Of a DNA stretch of 64,000 nucleotides, positions 36,207 to 50,107 are shown one piece after another. This stretch comes from Kangiella sediminilitoris. GTDB lineage: Bacteria > Pseudomonadota > Gammaproteobacteria > Enterobacterales > Kangiellaceae. Where the stretch lies: positions 1,640,501 through 1,704,500 of the forward strand of contig NZ_CP012418.1 in assembly GCF_001708405.1 (NCBI RefSeq). Direction: 5' to 3'. The position numbers were made by a program, and so were the translations under genes. Within the stretch, counting starts at the first letter, position 1, and every line of letters begins with the position of its first letter. The notes below the pieces were generated by a model. That model saw only the letters and a program-made list of their open reading frames with translations. It made no database searches and had not been told where the DNA came from.

Positions 36207-37466
36207 CTAACTTTTAGTAAATTCTGGGTAAGCTTCAAGACCGCACTCTTCCTGGTCGGCTCCCTCATATTCATATTCATCATTAATACGAATACCCAGT
36301 GTCTTTTTAATTACCAGCCATACAGCAAAGCTAGCCAAGAAAGTCCATAATGTAATCACGCCCACTCCAAGTAGCTGGCTTATGAGCTCAGACTTACCAT
36401 TGGTCAGGGGCACTACCAATAATCCTAAAATCCCGCCCACGCCATGGACCGAAATAGCTCCAACTGGATCATCTATTTTTAGACGATCAAAGGTCACGAT
36501 AGAAACCATAATCAAAACACCGGCAATTAAGCCATAAACTAAAGCAATCAACGGTGTGGGTGAGACAGGATCAGCGGTGATAGTAACTAAACCTCCTAAA
36601 ACGCCATTTAAGATCATTGTCAGATCCGCTCGACCGTAACGAATTTTCGAGAATATCAGTGCACCAACACCACCAGCAGCAGCTGCCGTATTGGTATTCA
36701 AAAGAATAAGTGCCACGGTATTGGCTTTATTAACGTTGGACATTTCCAGTAATGAACCACCGTTAAAGCCAAACCACCCCATCCATAGGATCAACGTGCC
36801 CAAGGTTGCCAATGGAATATTCGCTCCGGGAAAGGCTTTTATTACGTTTCCAGGGCCATACTTTCCTTTTCGCGGCCCAAGCAATAATACACCCGCAAAA
36901 GCGGCTACAGCACCACACAAGTGCACCACACCAGAACCTGCAAAATCGTAGAAGCCGGCCGTTTCTAGGAATCCCAAACCCCATTTCCAGTAGCCTTGGA
37001 TTGGATAGATCAAAGCTGTCATGAAGAAGCAGAAAATAAGAAAAGCCCAGAGCTTCATTCTCTCTGCTACAGCGCCCGACACGATTGACATGGCTGTCGC
37101 CACAAAAACCAGCTGGAAAAAGATCCCACCGACCGTCGAGATGCTAGCACCTTCTGTCATAGCTTCTTCTGCCGATAAGTCGGTATAGCTCGGGAAAGAG
37201 AAACCCGGAAACCAGCTATTTACAGCGGCATCGGGATACATTATCTGATAGCCAATCAATAGATAAGATAAACTGGCAATAGAGTACAACGCGATGTTTT
37301 TAGTCAGTATTTCTACCGTATTCTTTGCTCTCACCAGCCCAGCCTCTAGCATAGTAAATCCAGCGGCCATCCACATGACTAAGATTGCGAATGATAAAAC
37401 ATAAAAAGTATTGAGCGCATAGCTCAGTTCAAAAATAGGTAAGTCTGATTGCATGGCTTGTTCCAT
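36207..37466 (-). CDS. amtB: ammonium transporter
   Basis: A 419-residue Amt channel with eleven or so hydrophobic helices. The signatures are MWMAAGFTMLEAGLVRAKN near the N terminus, FAGSGVVHLCGAVAAFAG with the first pore histidine, and GAISVHGVGGILGLL with the second pore histidine. The acidic C-terminal tail (NDEYEYEGADQEECG) follows. GGGGG just upstream of ATG 37466 serves as ribosome site. Two NtrC-like palindromes and a possible -24/-12 promoter lie in the 133-base gap to ispD, suggesting control by nitrogen limitation. Confidence 0.95.
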   Translation of the reverse strand: MEQAMQSDLPIFELSYALNTFYVLSFAILVMWMAAGFTMLEAGLVRAKNTVEILTKNIALYSIASLSYLLIGYQIMYPDAAVNSWFPGFSFPSYTDLSAEEAMTEGASISTVGGIFFQLVFVATAMSIVSGAVAERMKLWAFLIFCFFMTALIYPIQGYWKWGLGFLETAGFYDFAGSGVVHLCGAVAAFAGVLLLGPRKGKYGPGNVIKAFPGANIPLATLGTLILWMGWFGFNGGSLLEMSNVNKANTVALILLNTNTAAAAGGVGALIFSKIRYGRADLTMILNGVLGGLVTITADPVSPTPLIALVYGLIAGVLIMVSIVTFDRLKIDDPVGAISVHGVGGILGLLVVPLTNGKSELISQLLGVGVITLWTFLASFAVWLVIKKTLGIRINDEYEYEGADQEECGLEAYPEFTKS

Positions 37467-37494
37467 AGTTCCCCCGAATTTCCTTATTATTCAT

Positions 37495-37509
37495 ACCATG
37501 GTCATACCA
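37495..37509 (-). promoter_or_regulatory. candidate sigma-54 promoter of amtB
   Basis: On the minus strand TGGTATGACCATGGT, which matches 13 of 15 positions of the -24/-12 consensus TGGYRYRRNNYYGCW. The -12 dinucleotide is GG instead of GC, which weakens the call. The implied start near 37483 would leave a short leader before ATG 37466 and sits at a normal distance from the NtrC-like sites. Confidence 0.45.
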
Positions 37510-37536
37510 GATAACAAAAGACGGCAGAAACAAAAA

Positions 37537-37555
37537 ATGCACCTTGTTGGTGCAT
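37537..37555. promoter_or_regulatory. NtrC-like binding palindrome (amtB-proximal)
   Basis: ATGCACCttgttGGTGCAT is a perfect palindrome with a 5-base centre and matches the enteric NtrC site TGCACC-N5-GGTGCA. It lies about 60 bases upstream of the predicted amtB transcription start. Confidence 0.75.
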
Positions 37556-37576
37556 TTCCTATCATCTTTTTAAAAT

Positions 37577-37595
37577 TAGCACCTATATGGTGCAA
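37577..37595. promoter_or_regulatory. NtrC-like binding palindrome (distal)
   Basis: A second near-perfect site, AGCACCtatatGGTGCA, centred 40 bases from the first, about four helical turns, so both would face the same side of the DNA, as in NtrC enhancers. It lies just after the ispD stop. Confidence 0.72.
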
Positions 37596-37599
37596 GAAG

Positions 37600-38301
37600 T
37601 TATTTTTTGTTATTCAGCCACAAAGATGCAAGAAATAAATCTTCTGGCTCCGTTATTTTTATATTTTTACGAGAGCCAATCACCAATGAAGGATGATAAC
37701 CCGATAACTCCATCGCAGAGGCTTCGTCTGTTATTAACTGCTGCCTGGATAAAGCTAACTCAATGGAACGTATTAATGAATCTACAGGAAACAACTGTGG
37801 GGTCTGCGCTAACCATATAGATTCACGATCGATGGTCCTATCTATTGTCTGTTTATGATTTGCCTGCTTTACGGTATCAGTAACACCAATGGCTAGAATC
37901 GCGCCATCCGGTGACGAATCCCTGGAATGAATCAAATCGTCAATGTGTTCTGATTTAAGGCAAGGTCTTGCAGCATCATGAACCATGACCCAGTCATGAT
38001 GACTTACTTCCTGCTCCTGAATAGCATGCAAACCGGCCAGTACAGAGTCCACTCGCTCTTTACCCCCGATAACAGTAACTACTCGCGAGTTATTCTTAAA
38101 AGGAAGTTCTTGCCAGTGACTATCTTTGGGGTTGAGTACGACTATAACTTTATGGATTTTTGAGTGTTCGAGAAAACGATTAATACTATGTTCGAGAATG
38201 GTTTTATCGTCAATCTCCAGATACTGTTTTGGTGTATCTGAATTCATTCTGGAACCAATCCCTGCGGCAGGAATGACTGCCCAAATACGACCGGAGCTCA
38301 T
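37600..38301 (-). CDS. ispD: 2-C-methyl-D-erythritol 4-phosphate cytidylyltransferase
   Basis: A 233-residue IspD of the MEP pathway. The CTP-binding start is IPAAGIGSRMNSDTPKQYL, with HDAARPCLK, the TDTVKQA segment and the C-terminal ITEPEDLFLA. It follows ftsB by 13 bases in the usual ftsB-ispD order. Its normal partner ispF is separated from it by the amtB and his blocks. Confidence 0.95.
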   Translation of the reverse strand: MSSGRIWAVIPAAGIGSRMNSDTPKQYLEIDDKTILEHSINRFLEHSKIHKVIVVLNPKDSHWQELPFKNNSRVVTVIGGKERVDSVLAGLHAIQEQEVSHHDWVMVHDAARPCLKSEHIDDLIHSRDSSPDGAILAIGVTDTVKQANHKQTIDRTIDRESIWLAQTPQLFPVDSLIRSIELALSRQQLITDEASAMELSGYHPSLVIGSRKNIKITEPEDLFLASLWLNNKK

Positions 38302-38314
38302 ATATTAAGCCTCG

Positions 38315-38590
38315 TTAATGAGAGTCTAAAATTCGAATAAACACTTCACCTTCTTTGATCATTCCCAACTGATAACGGGCACGCTCTTCTATTGCGTCAG
38401 TTCCATTTCTCAGGTCATTGATCTCAGCAACGATCTTTTGGTTTCTTAGTGCTAATTCTTTATTTTCTATTTTGATATTATCTATTTTCTGATGTTGTAA
38501 GTTTATTTCTCGAAAAGAAGATTCTCCGAACCATATTCGGTACTGTAAGGTCATCAAAATAATGACTAATATCAGAGCAATCCACTTCAT
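38315..38590 (-). CDS. ftsB: cell division protein FtsB
   Basis: A 91-residue bitopic membrane protein with one N-terminal transmembrane helix (about 4-20), then a coiled coil rich in N, Q, E and I (about 28-63) and the conserved NGTDAIEERARYQLGMI segment. FtsB forms the FtsQBL divisome complex. It sits between eno and ispD, the standard gammaproteobacterial order. Confidence 0.93.
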   Translation of the reverse strand: MKWIALILVIILMTLQYRIWFGESSFREINLQHQKIDNIKIENKELALRNQKIVAEINDLRNGTDAIEERARYQLGMIKEGEVFIRILDSH

Positions 38591-38627
38591 ATGATAAACA
38601 ATGCCAGAAAAAGAGTCCTAAATAAAG

Positions 38628-38658
38628 TAATTGCTGCGGTTATAAACCGCAGCAATTA
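38628..38658 (-). terminator. hairpin after eno
   Basis: A perfect 14-bp inverted repeat with a 3-base loop (arms 38628-38641 and 38645-38658) lies 7 bases after the eno stop. On the minus strand it is followed by only a broken T run (CTTTATTT), so it may terminate partially or protect the eno transcript end before ftsB. Confidence 0.65.
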
Positions 38659-38664
38659 CAGCCT

Positions 38665-39966
<1,302 letters not shown>

Positions 39967-39992
39967 TCAAAACAAATAATTAAAAAATTAAA

Positions 39993-40853
39993 TTACAGTA
40001 AATCGCCGCTACCAAAATCGCTGATAGAATCTTCAGCAAACCCTGCCTGCTTAACGATATTATCCAGCTCCTTCATGACTTTGAGTGTTTCTTCAATACG
40101 GTACATAGGGAAGGAGTTTGGTCCATCACACTTGGCGATACTTGGATCTGGGTGGCTTTCCATGAAGACTCCAGAAACACCTGCCGCTATAGCAGCACGA
40201 GCCAATACAGGAATAACTTCTCGCAGGCCGCCGGAAGAAGCGCCTTGGCCACCGGGTAATTGTGCAGAATGAGTAGCGTCGTAAACCACCGGACAGCCAG
40301 TGTCACGCATGATGGATAACGCTCTCATATCAGAGACTAAATTGTTATAACCGAACGATACACCTCGCTCGCAAACCATAATGTTGTTATTGCCAGTTTC
40401 ACGGGCTTTTTCGACAACATTTTTCATATCCCAAGGGGATAAGAACTGGCCTTTTTTGATATTAACGGGAATACCCGGCTCACAAACTTTCTGGATAAAG
40501 TTCGTTTGGCGTGACAGGAATGCTGGCGTTTGCATTACATCAACTACATCCGCCACTTCCTGAAACGGCGTATCCTCATGGACATCGGTTAAAACTGGCA
40601 CGCCAACCTGATCTTTAACTTTCTGCAAAATTTCCAGACCCTTTTCCAAACCGGGACCACGGAAACTTTTACTGGAAGAACGGTTTGCTTTATCGAAAGA
40701 TGATTTATAAACAAACGGTATATCAAGACGATCCGTCATTTCTTTCAAGAAACCAGCAGTATCAATCGCTAACTGTTCACTTTCGATAACACAAGGACCA
40801 CAGATCAAAAAGAACGGCTGATCCAGTCCAACTTCCCAATTTAATAACTTCAT
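39993..40853 (-). CDS. kdsA: 3-deoxy-8-phosphooctulonate (KDO-8-P) synthase
   Basis: A 286-residue KdsA that condenses phosphoenolpyruvate and arabinose-5-phosphate for lipopolysaccharide core synthesis. It has [45 protein letters not shown] and the HSDPSIA-type end ([18 protein letters not shown]). The frame is open to 40874, but ATG 40853 (MKLLNWEVG) has AAGG eight bases upstream and fits the family. It lies between pyrG and eno as usual. Confidence 0.95.
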   Translation of the reverse strand: MKLLNWEVGLDQPFFLICGPCVIESEQLAIDTAGFLKEMTDRLDIPFVYKSSFDKANRSSSKSFRGPGLEKGLEILQKVKDQVGVPVLTDVHEDTPFQEVADVVDVMQTPAFLSRQTNFIQKVCEPGIPVNIKKGQFLSPWDMKNVVEKARETGNNNIMVCERGVSFGYNNLVSDMRALSIMRDTGCPVVYDATHSAQLPGGQGASSGGLREVIPVLARAAIAAGVSGVFMESHPDPSIAKCDGPNSFPMYRIEETLKVMKELDNIVKQAGFAEDSISDFGSGDLL

Positions 40854-40891
40854 AATTCTGCCTTCGGCTTTCACCTGTTTACGCTGCAGAC

Positions 40892-42914
<2,023 letters not shown>

Positions 42915-43364
42915 ATGAAAATTTGGGTCGACGCTGACGCCTGTCCAGTTGTTATCAAGGATATTCTCTTCCGAGCAGCTCAACGCGCTGAGATACCGAC
43001 TTGCCTAATCGCAAACCAATACATCAAGGTACCACCGTCCCCCTTTATCAAATCCTTGCAGGTCGAATCTGGCTTTGATGTCGCCGATAATGAAATCGTT
43101 CGTCGTGCCAGCTCAGGCGACCTGGTTATTACGGCCGATATCCCACTGGCAGACGAGGTCATTGATAAAGGGTGTACCGCGCTTAGTCCCCGTGGAGAAC
43201 TTTTTACTAAAGAAAATATCAAAGGGCGCCTGACGATGAGAGACTTTATGGAAACGATGCGTTCCAGCGGTATCCAGAGCGGTGGGCCACCGCCTTTGAA
43301 TCAGGCCGATCGAATGAAATTCGCTAATCATTTGGACAGAATTATCGCTAAAAGCAGTAAATAA
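42915..43364 (+). CDS. yaiI: UPF0178 protein (YaiI family)
   Basis: A 149-residue YaiI/DUF188 protein of a PIN-like fold and unknown function. It shows [20 protein letters not shown] at the N terminus, the [17 protein letters not shown] segment, and [13 protein letters not shown]. All family landmarks are present. It converges on mazG with no bases between the two stops. Confidence 0.9.
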   Translation: MKIWVDADACPVVIKDILFRAAQRAEIPTCLIANQYIKVPPSPFIKSLQVESGFDVADNEIVRRASSGDLVITADIPLADEVIDKGCTALSPRGELFTKENIKGRLTMRDFMETMRSSGIQSGGPPPLNQADRMKFANHLDRIIAKSSK

Positions 43365-44171
43365 CTAACTACCCCTGCTTTTTGCTTTTTGCCATGCAGA
43401 TTCCAGCTGATCAAGGGTTGCACTATCCACACTTAAATCGGATTCAGCTATGATTAACTCTAAGGCGCGAAAGCGACTTTCAAACTTACGACAGCTCGCC
43501 CTTAAAGCCGCTTCCGGATCGACCTTGAGGTGTCTTGATAGATTAACGCAGCTAAATAGCAGATCGCCCATCTCTTCTTCGATATGCGGTTGGTCATTAC
43601 TCGCTATCGCTTCTTTTAACTCAGCAATTTCTTCTTCCAGCTTTTCAATAACGCCATCTATCTCGGGCCAATCAAAACCATGACGACCAACACGCTTTTG
43701 CATTTTTTGTGCCAACGATAGTGCAGGGAAACTTTTCGGCAGGTCATCCAGTAAACTGGTATTCTCCGAATTTTTAGCCTGCCGCTCCTGCTGTTTTAGC
43801 CGTTCCCAGTTTTTCTTAATGTCAGCATCGGTCTCCAGCTTCTTGTCTGAAAAGACATGCGGATGACGTCGAATCAACTTGTCAGACATGACCTGAGCAA
43901 TCGATTCAAAGTCAAATAACTGCTGTTCCTGACCTAATTGCGCGTAGAACACGACCTGAAACAGTAAATCCCCCAATTCACCTTCAAGTTCCGCCATATC
44001 ACCGCTTTCAATGGCATCGGCAACTTCATAAGCCTCTTCCAGCGTATGCGGCACTATCGTTTCAAAGGTTTGCTTTCTATCCCAGGGACAGCCGTTATCT
44101 GGATCACGTAATGCCTGCATAATGCCAAGCAGGCGCTGCGTGTGCTTTAACGATGTGGGTAACTCAGACAT
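43365..44171 (-). CDS. mazG: nucleoside triphosphate pyrophosphohydrolase
   Basis: A 268-residue MazG with two tandem MazG domains. Each has the ExxE and ExxxD metal motifs: EEAYEVADAI with ELGDLLFQVVF in the first, EEIAELKEAI with EEMGDLLFSCVN in the second. It hydrolyses (d)NTPs to monophosphates and moderates (p)ppGpp levels in E. coli. It starts 3 bases after relA ends, the usual coupling of the ppGpp synthetase with MazG. Confidence 0.95.
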   Translation of the reverse strand: MSELPTSLKHTQRLLGIMQALRDPDNGCPWDRKQTFETIVPHTLEEAYEVADAIESGDMAELEGELGDLLFQVVFYAQLGQEQQLFDFESIAQVMSDKLIRRHPHVFSDKKLETDADIKKNWERLKQQERQAKNSENTSLLDDLPKSFPALSLAQKMQKRVGRHGFDWPEIDGVIEKLEEEIAELKEAIASNDQPHIEEEMGDLLFSCVNLSRHLKVDPEAALRASCRKFESRFRALELIIAESDLSVDSATLDQLESAWQKAKSRGS

Positions 44172-44174
44172 AGA

Positions 44175-46385
44175 TTAATGAGCTCTTCTCTCAACAGTGT
44201 ATATGTTCGGTAATTGCTTTATTAGCGTCATCACTCGATTGAGGTCGTCGACCTGACTCAGCTCTACTTCTATCCATAACTCAACCTGCTCATTATTTTT
44301 ACGGGTTGATAAATCCGTAATACTAGCCTGCTCATTAGCCAAAATAGTGGTGATATCTTTCAAAAGCGACTTACGATCCAGAGCGACAATCCTGATATCC
44401 ACGGCATAAGCATTGGTCGCTTCTTTCTCCCAGGTAACCGGAATCAACCGTTCAGGCTTATCTTTGAGTGCTTTTTTTGCGTGAGTACAATCCTGACGGT
44501 GTATCACAATACCGCGGCCGCGAGTGATATAGCCAACAATCTCTTCACCCGGTACCGGCTTACAGCACTTACCGATCTGGGTCAAAAGATCGCCAACGCC
44601 CGATACCGAAATATCACTCATCGACTTGCGTTTGGATTTCTTGCGCAGTACGGGTTGGATATCCCGCTTTGGCTCATGAGCCTCTTTTTGCTCTTTAGCC
44701 CGATTAAGAACCTGCATAATACCCAAGTCACCGGTGCCCACTTTGACATAAAGCTCCTGCTGACTGGCCAGGTGCAGACGCTGGGCTAACTCTCGATGAT
44801 CGATGTCGGATAACTGGTTTCGACTTAATTCTCTCTCAATAAGAATCCGGCCTTCGTTGGCATTATCTTCCTGATCGAGTTTATTAAAAAACTGATTGAT
44901 TTTGCTTCGGGTACGAGAACTTCCTACATACCCATTATAAGGAATTAACCAGTCGCGACTGGGTAGCTCCTCTTTCTTGGTCATGATTTCTACGACCTCA
45001 CCGGTACTTAGCTTATGAGTCAAAGGAACGATTCGCCCTTTAACCTTTGCACCAATGCAACGGTGTCCAATAGACGTATGAATTCTGTATGCAAAATCTA
45101 TGGGAGTACTTCCTGCTGGTAAATCAATCACCTTTCCTTGCGGCGTAAAGACAAAGATTCGGTCTTCTGCTACCGAGCTCTGAAACTCGTCCAATAAATC
45201 ATCACTGTGGGTATCCGCCAGTTCACTCTGCCATTCAAGTAACTGACGCATCCATGCAATTTTTTCATCCACACCCACCTTGCTCAGGTTCGCCCCCTCT
45301 TTATAGGCCCAGTGCGCAGCAATACCCTTTTCCGCTTCCTCATGCATCTGATGGGTTCGGATTTGTACTTCCAGTACCTTCCCCTCCGGGCCAACTACAG
45401 CAGTATGAATCGAACGATAGCCATTCTCCTTGGGTGTTGCGACATAGTCATCAAACTCCTTGGGAATATGCTGCCAGCTACCATGAACAATGCCAAGAGT
45501 TGCATAACAGTCCTGAACTTTATCCACTAAAATTCGCACTGCTCGTACATCATAAATTTCTTCAAAGCTGACCTTCTTGCGGGTCATTTTCTTCCAGATG
45601 GAGTAAATATGTTTTACTCGCCCGGTAACATCAGCTTTGATGGATTCCGCTTCAAGTTTAGCGTTCAGCAGGCTTATCACGTCATCAATGTATTGCTCTC
45701 GTGCTACCCGCTTTTCACGCAAACTTTTAGCAATAGTTTTGTAGGCATCAGGTTCAAGGTAACGGAAAGCCAGATCCTCCAGCTCCCACTTTAACTGACC
45801 GATGCCAAGGCGGTTGGCCAGCGGTGCGAAAATATCTTTGGTTTCTTTGGCGAAAAGGTATTGCAGATCCGCCTTAGCATCTTTGATATGACGCAATGTC
45901 ACCACACGGTCAGCTAGCTTCAGTAGAACCACACGGGCATCATTCACCATCGCCAGCAGCATTTTCCGCAGACTCTCTACCTGCTGCTCGTCATTTTCGG
46001 CCCCGGAAGACTGCTGCAGTGAACGCATCGCTTCCATTTGACCGGCGCCATTCACCAGCTCGGTAATCCTTGTCCCCAATTGCTTTTTGATGGTTTCCAG
46101 ATCAATGGACTGACTGATGACTCCTGGCAATAGGATAGCCGCGGTCAGGGTCTCATTATCAGCATTAAAATGAGTCAGAACTTCAGCCAGCTCAAGTCCT
46201 GCTGCAAGAGTATTTAATCGAATGATGGGGGTGATTGATACATTCTTTTCGGCTAGAGCTACAGCCTTCTCCATTTTGGCTTTTGCCTTATCCGCCAGTG
46301 ATAATTCATTCAATTCTAACCAGTGGTTAAAATCAAAATGACCCGATTCAACTATGTCAAATATATCGTGCTCTTTCCGCTTCAT
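44175..46385 (-). CDS. relA: GTP pyrophosphokinase RelA
   Basis: A 736-residue ribosome-associated (p)ppGpp synthetase. The N-terminal hydrolase-like domain has lost its HD residues, so it is a RelA rather than a SpoT. The synthetase region shows YDVRAVRILVDK, TPKENGYRSIHTAV and EVQIRTHQMHEEAEKGIAAH. A TGS domain (FVFTPQGKVIDLPAGSTPID), a conserved zinc-finger-type segment (IGKCCKPVPGEEIVGYITRG) and a C-terminal ACT domain follow. The order relA-mazG-(yaiI)-pyrG resembles that in E. coli. Confidence 0.95.
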   Translation of the reverse strand: MKRKEHDIFDIVESGHFDFNHWLELNELSLADKAKAKMEKAVALAEKNVSITPIIRLNTLAAGLELAEVLTHFNADNETLTAAILLPGVISQSIDLETIKKQLGTRITELVNGAGQMEAMRSLQQSSGAENDEQQVESLRKMLLAMVNDARVVLLKLADRVVTLRHIKDAKADLQYLFAKETKDIFAPLANRLGIGQLKWELEDLAFRYLEPDAYKTIAKSLREKRVAREQYIDDVISLLNAKLEAESIKADVTGRVKHIYSIWKKMTRKKVSFEEIYDVRAVRILVDKVQDCYATLGIVHGSWQHIPKEFDDYVATPKENGYRSIHTAVVGPEGKVLEVQIRTHQMHEEAEKGIAAHWAYKEGANLSKVGVDEKIAWMRQLLEWQSELADTHSDDLLDEFQSSVAEDRIFVFTPQGKVIDLPAGSTPIDFAYRIHTSIGHRCIGAKVKGRIVPLTHKLSTGEVVEIMTKKEELPSRDWLIPYNGYVGSSRTRSKINQFFNKLDQEDNANEGRILIERELSRNQLSDIDHRELAQRLHLASQQELYVKVGTGDLGIMQVLNRAKEQKEAHEPKRDIQPVLRKKSKRKSMSDISVSGVGDLLTQIGKCCKPVPGEEIVGYITRGRGIVIHRQDCTHAKKALKDKPERLIPVTWEKEATNAYAVDIRIVALDRKSLLKDITTILANEQASITDLSTRKNNEQVELWIEVELSQVDDLNRVMTLIKQLPNIYTVERRAH

Positions 46386-48917
<2,532 letters not shown>

Positions 48918-48937
48918 TCTGTTTTGTTGTCAGTAAT

Positions 48938-48964
48938 TAATCCCGCGGATTTTCCGCGGGATTA
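48938..48964 (+). terminator. hairpin after katG
   Basis: Perfect 12-bp inverted repeat (TAATCCCGCGGA and its complement, arms 48938-48949 and 48953-48964) with a 3-base loop, 20 bases after the katG stop. It has no following U tract, but its position and strength suggest a transcript end. Confidence 0.6.
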
Positions 48965-49104
48965 TCTAATTAAGTATTATTGTCACTTTTCTTGGGTGCC
49001 GAGAATTAATAGGGTTAGAATAAATTAACTTTTTATTACTTTGGTACGTTTTGATCTTCCCCACATTCACTTAAATGAACTTAATTTCGCCCCTCGGCGA
49101 GTCA

Positions 49105-49154
49105 CTTTCTCTTATACCTAAAGGTATTCCTTCAAGTCACAAGATAAGAGAAAG
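49105..49154. repeat. hairpin of a dispersed AGAGAAAGTAACCAAAG repeat
   Basis: Arms CTTTCTCTTAT (49105-49115) and ATAAGAGAAAG (49144-49154) are perfect complements. They are flanked by GCGAGTCA and by TAACCAAAGAGAAG. This word pattern (CTTTCTCTT...AAGAGAAAGTAACCAAAGA) resembles a repeat I recall being widespread in gammaproteobacterial intergenic regions. It adjoins the cloverleaf-like structure at 49208-49308 and is probably part of the same element. Confidence 0.6.
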
Positions 49155-49207
49155 TAACCAAAGAGAAGTCCACCCCGACATTGAGGTCATTAAATGACTT
49201 CCTTCAT

Positions 49208-49308
49208 AAAGCCCAAGCCACTTAACGCACCGTGAAATACAGTCCTTCCCTGGCCTGAATTTCACTATTTGAATCATCCAAGATTCAAATTGCTATGCCT
49301 TGGGCTTT
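49208..49308. repeat. three-way-junction (cloverleaf-like) structured element
   Basis: Three nested perfect stems. The closing stem is AAAGCCCAAG (49208-49217) with CTTGGGCTTT (49299-49308). Inside it are stem GTGAAAT/ATTTCAC (49232-49238 with 49259-49265) and stem TTTGAATC/GATTCAAA (49268-49275 with 49282-49289). The region has no ORF. It could be the right part of a mobile repeat or a structured RNA; no promoter or tRNA-like signature is visible. Confidence 0.6.
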
Positions 49309-49383
49309 ACTCAGCTCAATGTAAAGGGTTACATGGAGCAAGCCTAGTTTTCATTTGTAATCATTCAACCTTATAATAAAGTA

Positions 49384-49686
49384 ATGAGTATCAAGTTAGC
49401 TAAGAGTATATTAACTGAAAATTCAAAAGTACTTTATGGTATTTTTGGACTTATCGAGTCGTCTGGATTTTTTCCTCCTCGAAATATCTTAAACCAGTTT
49501 CTTGAGCAGGGATATGATCCTTGTGATCAAGATGGGAGAATGGATAACTGGAAGCCATTCACGCTAAATAATGAAGAATACCAAGTAATTGCAAATTGGT
49601 GGCTTAGCCAGCACCCGGTTTCGTCTATTAATGATTTAGGTGTCAGTCACTGGGATGATTGGTCAGTTAAAATAATAGATGCTTAG
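49384..49686 (+). CDS. small hypothetical protein
   Basis: A 100-residue soluble, tryptophan-rich and acidic protein (WKPFTLNNEEY, VIANWWLSQHP, HWDDWSVKI) of no family I recognise. Residue composition is protein-like and the frame is uninterrupted from ATG 49384. The ribosome site is weak (ATAATAAAGTA). It lies alone among repeats between katG and rlmD, so it may be a recently acquired gene; homologues would be needed to confirm it. Confidence 0.5.
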   Translation: MSIKLAKSILTENSKVLYGIFGLIESSGFFPPRNILNQFLEQGYDPCDQDGRMDNWKPFTLNNEEYQVIANWWLSQHPVSSINDLGVSHWDDWSVKIIDA

Positions 49687-49693
49687 CTTCTCA

Positions 49694-49835
49694 GTAAACG
49701 TAGGTTGGGATGAAGAATGAACCCCAACAATAAACAATTAATGACTTGTTAGACTTAGCTGACTCAGTAGCTCTCAAGCCACAGGATGATGAAACTTGCT
49801 GAAAGGGATATAAAATTTCTTTAGCCGAGGCAAAA
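49694..49835. repeat. GTAGGTTGGG intergenic repeat, copy A
   Basis: Begins GTAAACGTAGGTTGGGATGAAG and ends near CCGAGGCAAAA. It contains the imperfect hairpin GTTGGGA...ACCCCAAC and the shared tail GAAAGGGATATAAAAT (from 49801). Copy B follows 167 bases later. The GTAGGTTGGG...CCCAAC hairpin resembles a common proteobacterial intergenic repeat, as I recall it. Confidence 0.7.
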
Positions 49836-49860
49836 CAATGATACCCTCTTCTGACGTCAA

Positions 49861-50032
49861 GTAAACGTAGGTTGGGGTGAAGAGTGAACCCCAACAATAA
49901 GCAATTAATGGCTTGTTGTACCGCGCAGGGTAGCCGCTACTTCGCTGGCTCAGCGCCAGCCTGAAAACTTAAATCACGGAACGATATCACTTCTAAGAAA
50001 GGGATATAAAATTGCTTTAGGCGAGGCAAAAT
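49861..50032. repeat. GTAGGTTGGG intergenic repeat, copy B
   Basis: Second copy of the repeat at 49694. Its hairpin GTTGGGGT (49871-49878) with ACCCCAAC (49888-49895) is perfect. The shared tail starts at 49997, so copy B has about 30 extra bases in its middle (GTACCGCGCAGGGTAGCCGC region). The two copies have diverged at scattered positions, indicating an old tandem duplication. Confidence 0.7.
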
Positions 50033-50034
50033 TC

Positions 50035-50081
50035 AAAATTGGGGCGGGAGTTTACATTAGGTAAATGACCGACCCAATTTT
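50035..50081 (-). terminator. inverted repeat after rlmD
   Basis: Arms AAAATTGGG (50035-50043) and CCCAATTTT (50073-50081) flank a 29-base loop that itself holds TTTAC/GTAAA. It lies 27 bases after the rlmD stop on the minus strand and ends near a T-rich stretch. It is a possible terminator, but the long loop makes this uncertain. Confidence 0.45.
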
Positions 50082-50107
50082 TCATTTTAACAAAGCATAA
50101 AGTGATT

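Noticed and set aside
49694-50032. CRISPR array
   Set aside because: Only two long, diverged copies with no short regular repeats, spacers or cas genes.
48980-50100. Insertion sequence or integron attC array after katG
   Set aside because: No transposase or integrase ORF, and the hairpins lack attC core sites; they are better described as non-autonomous repeats.
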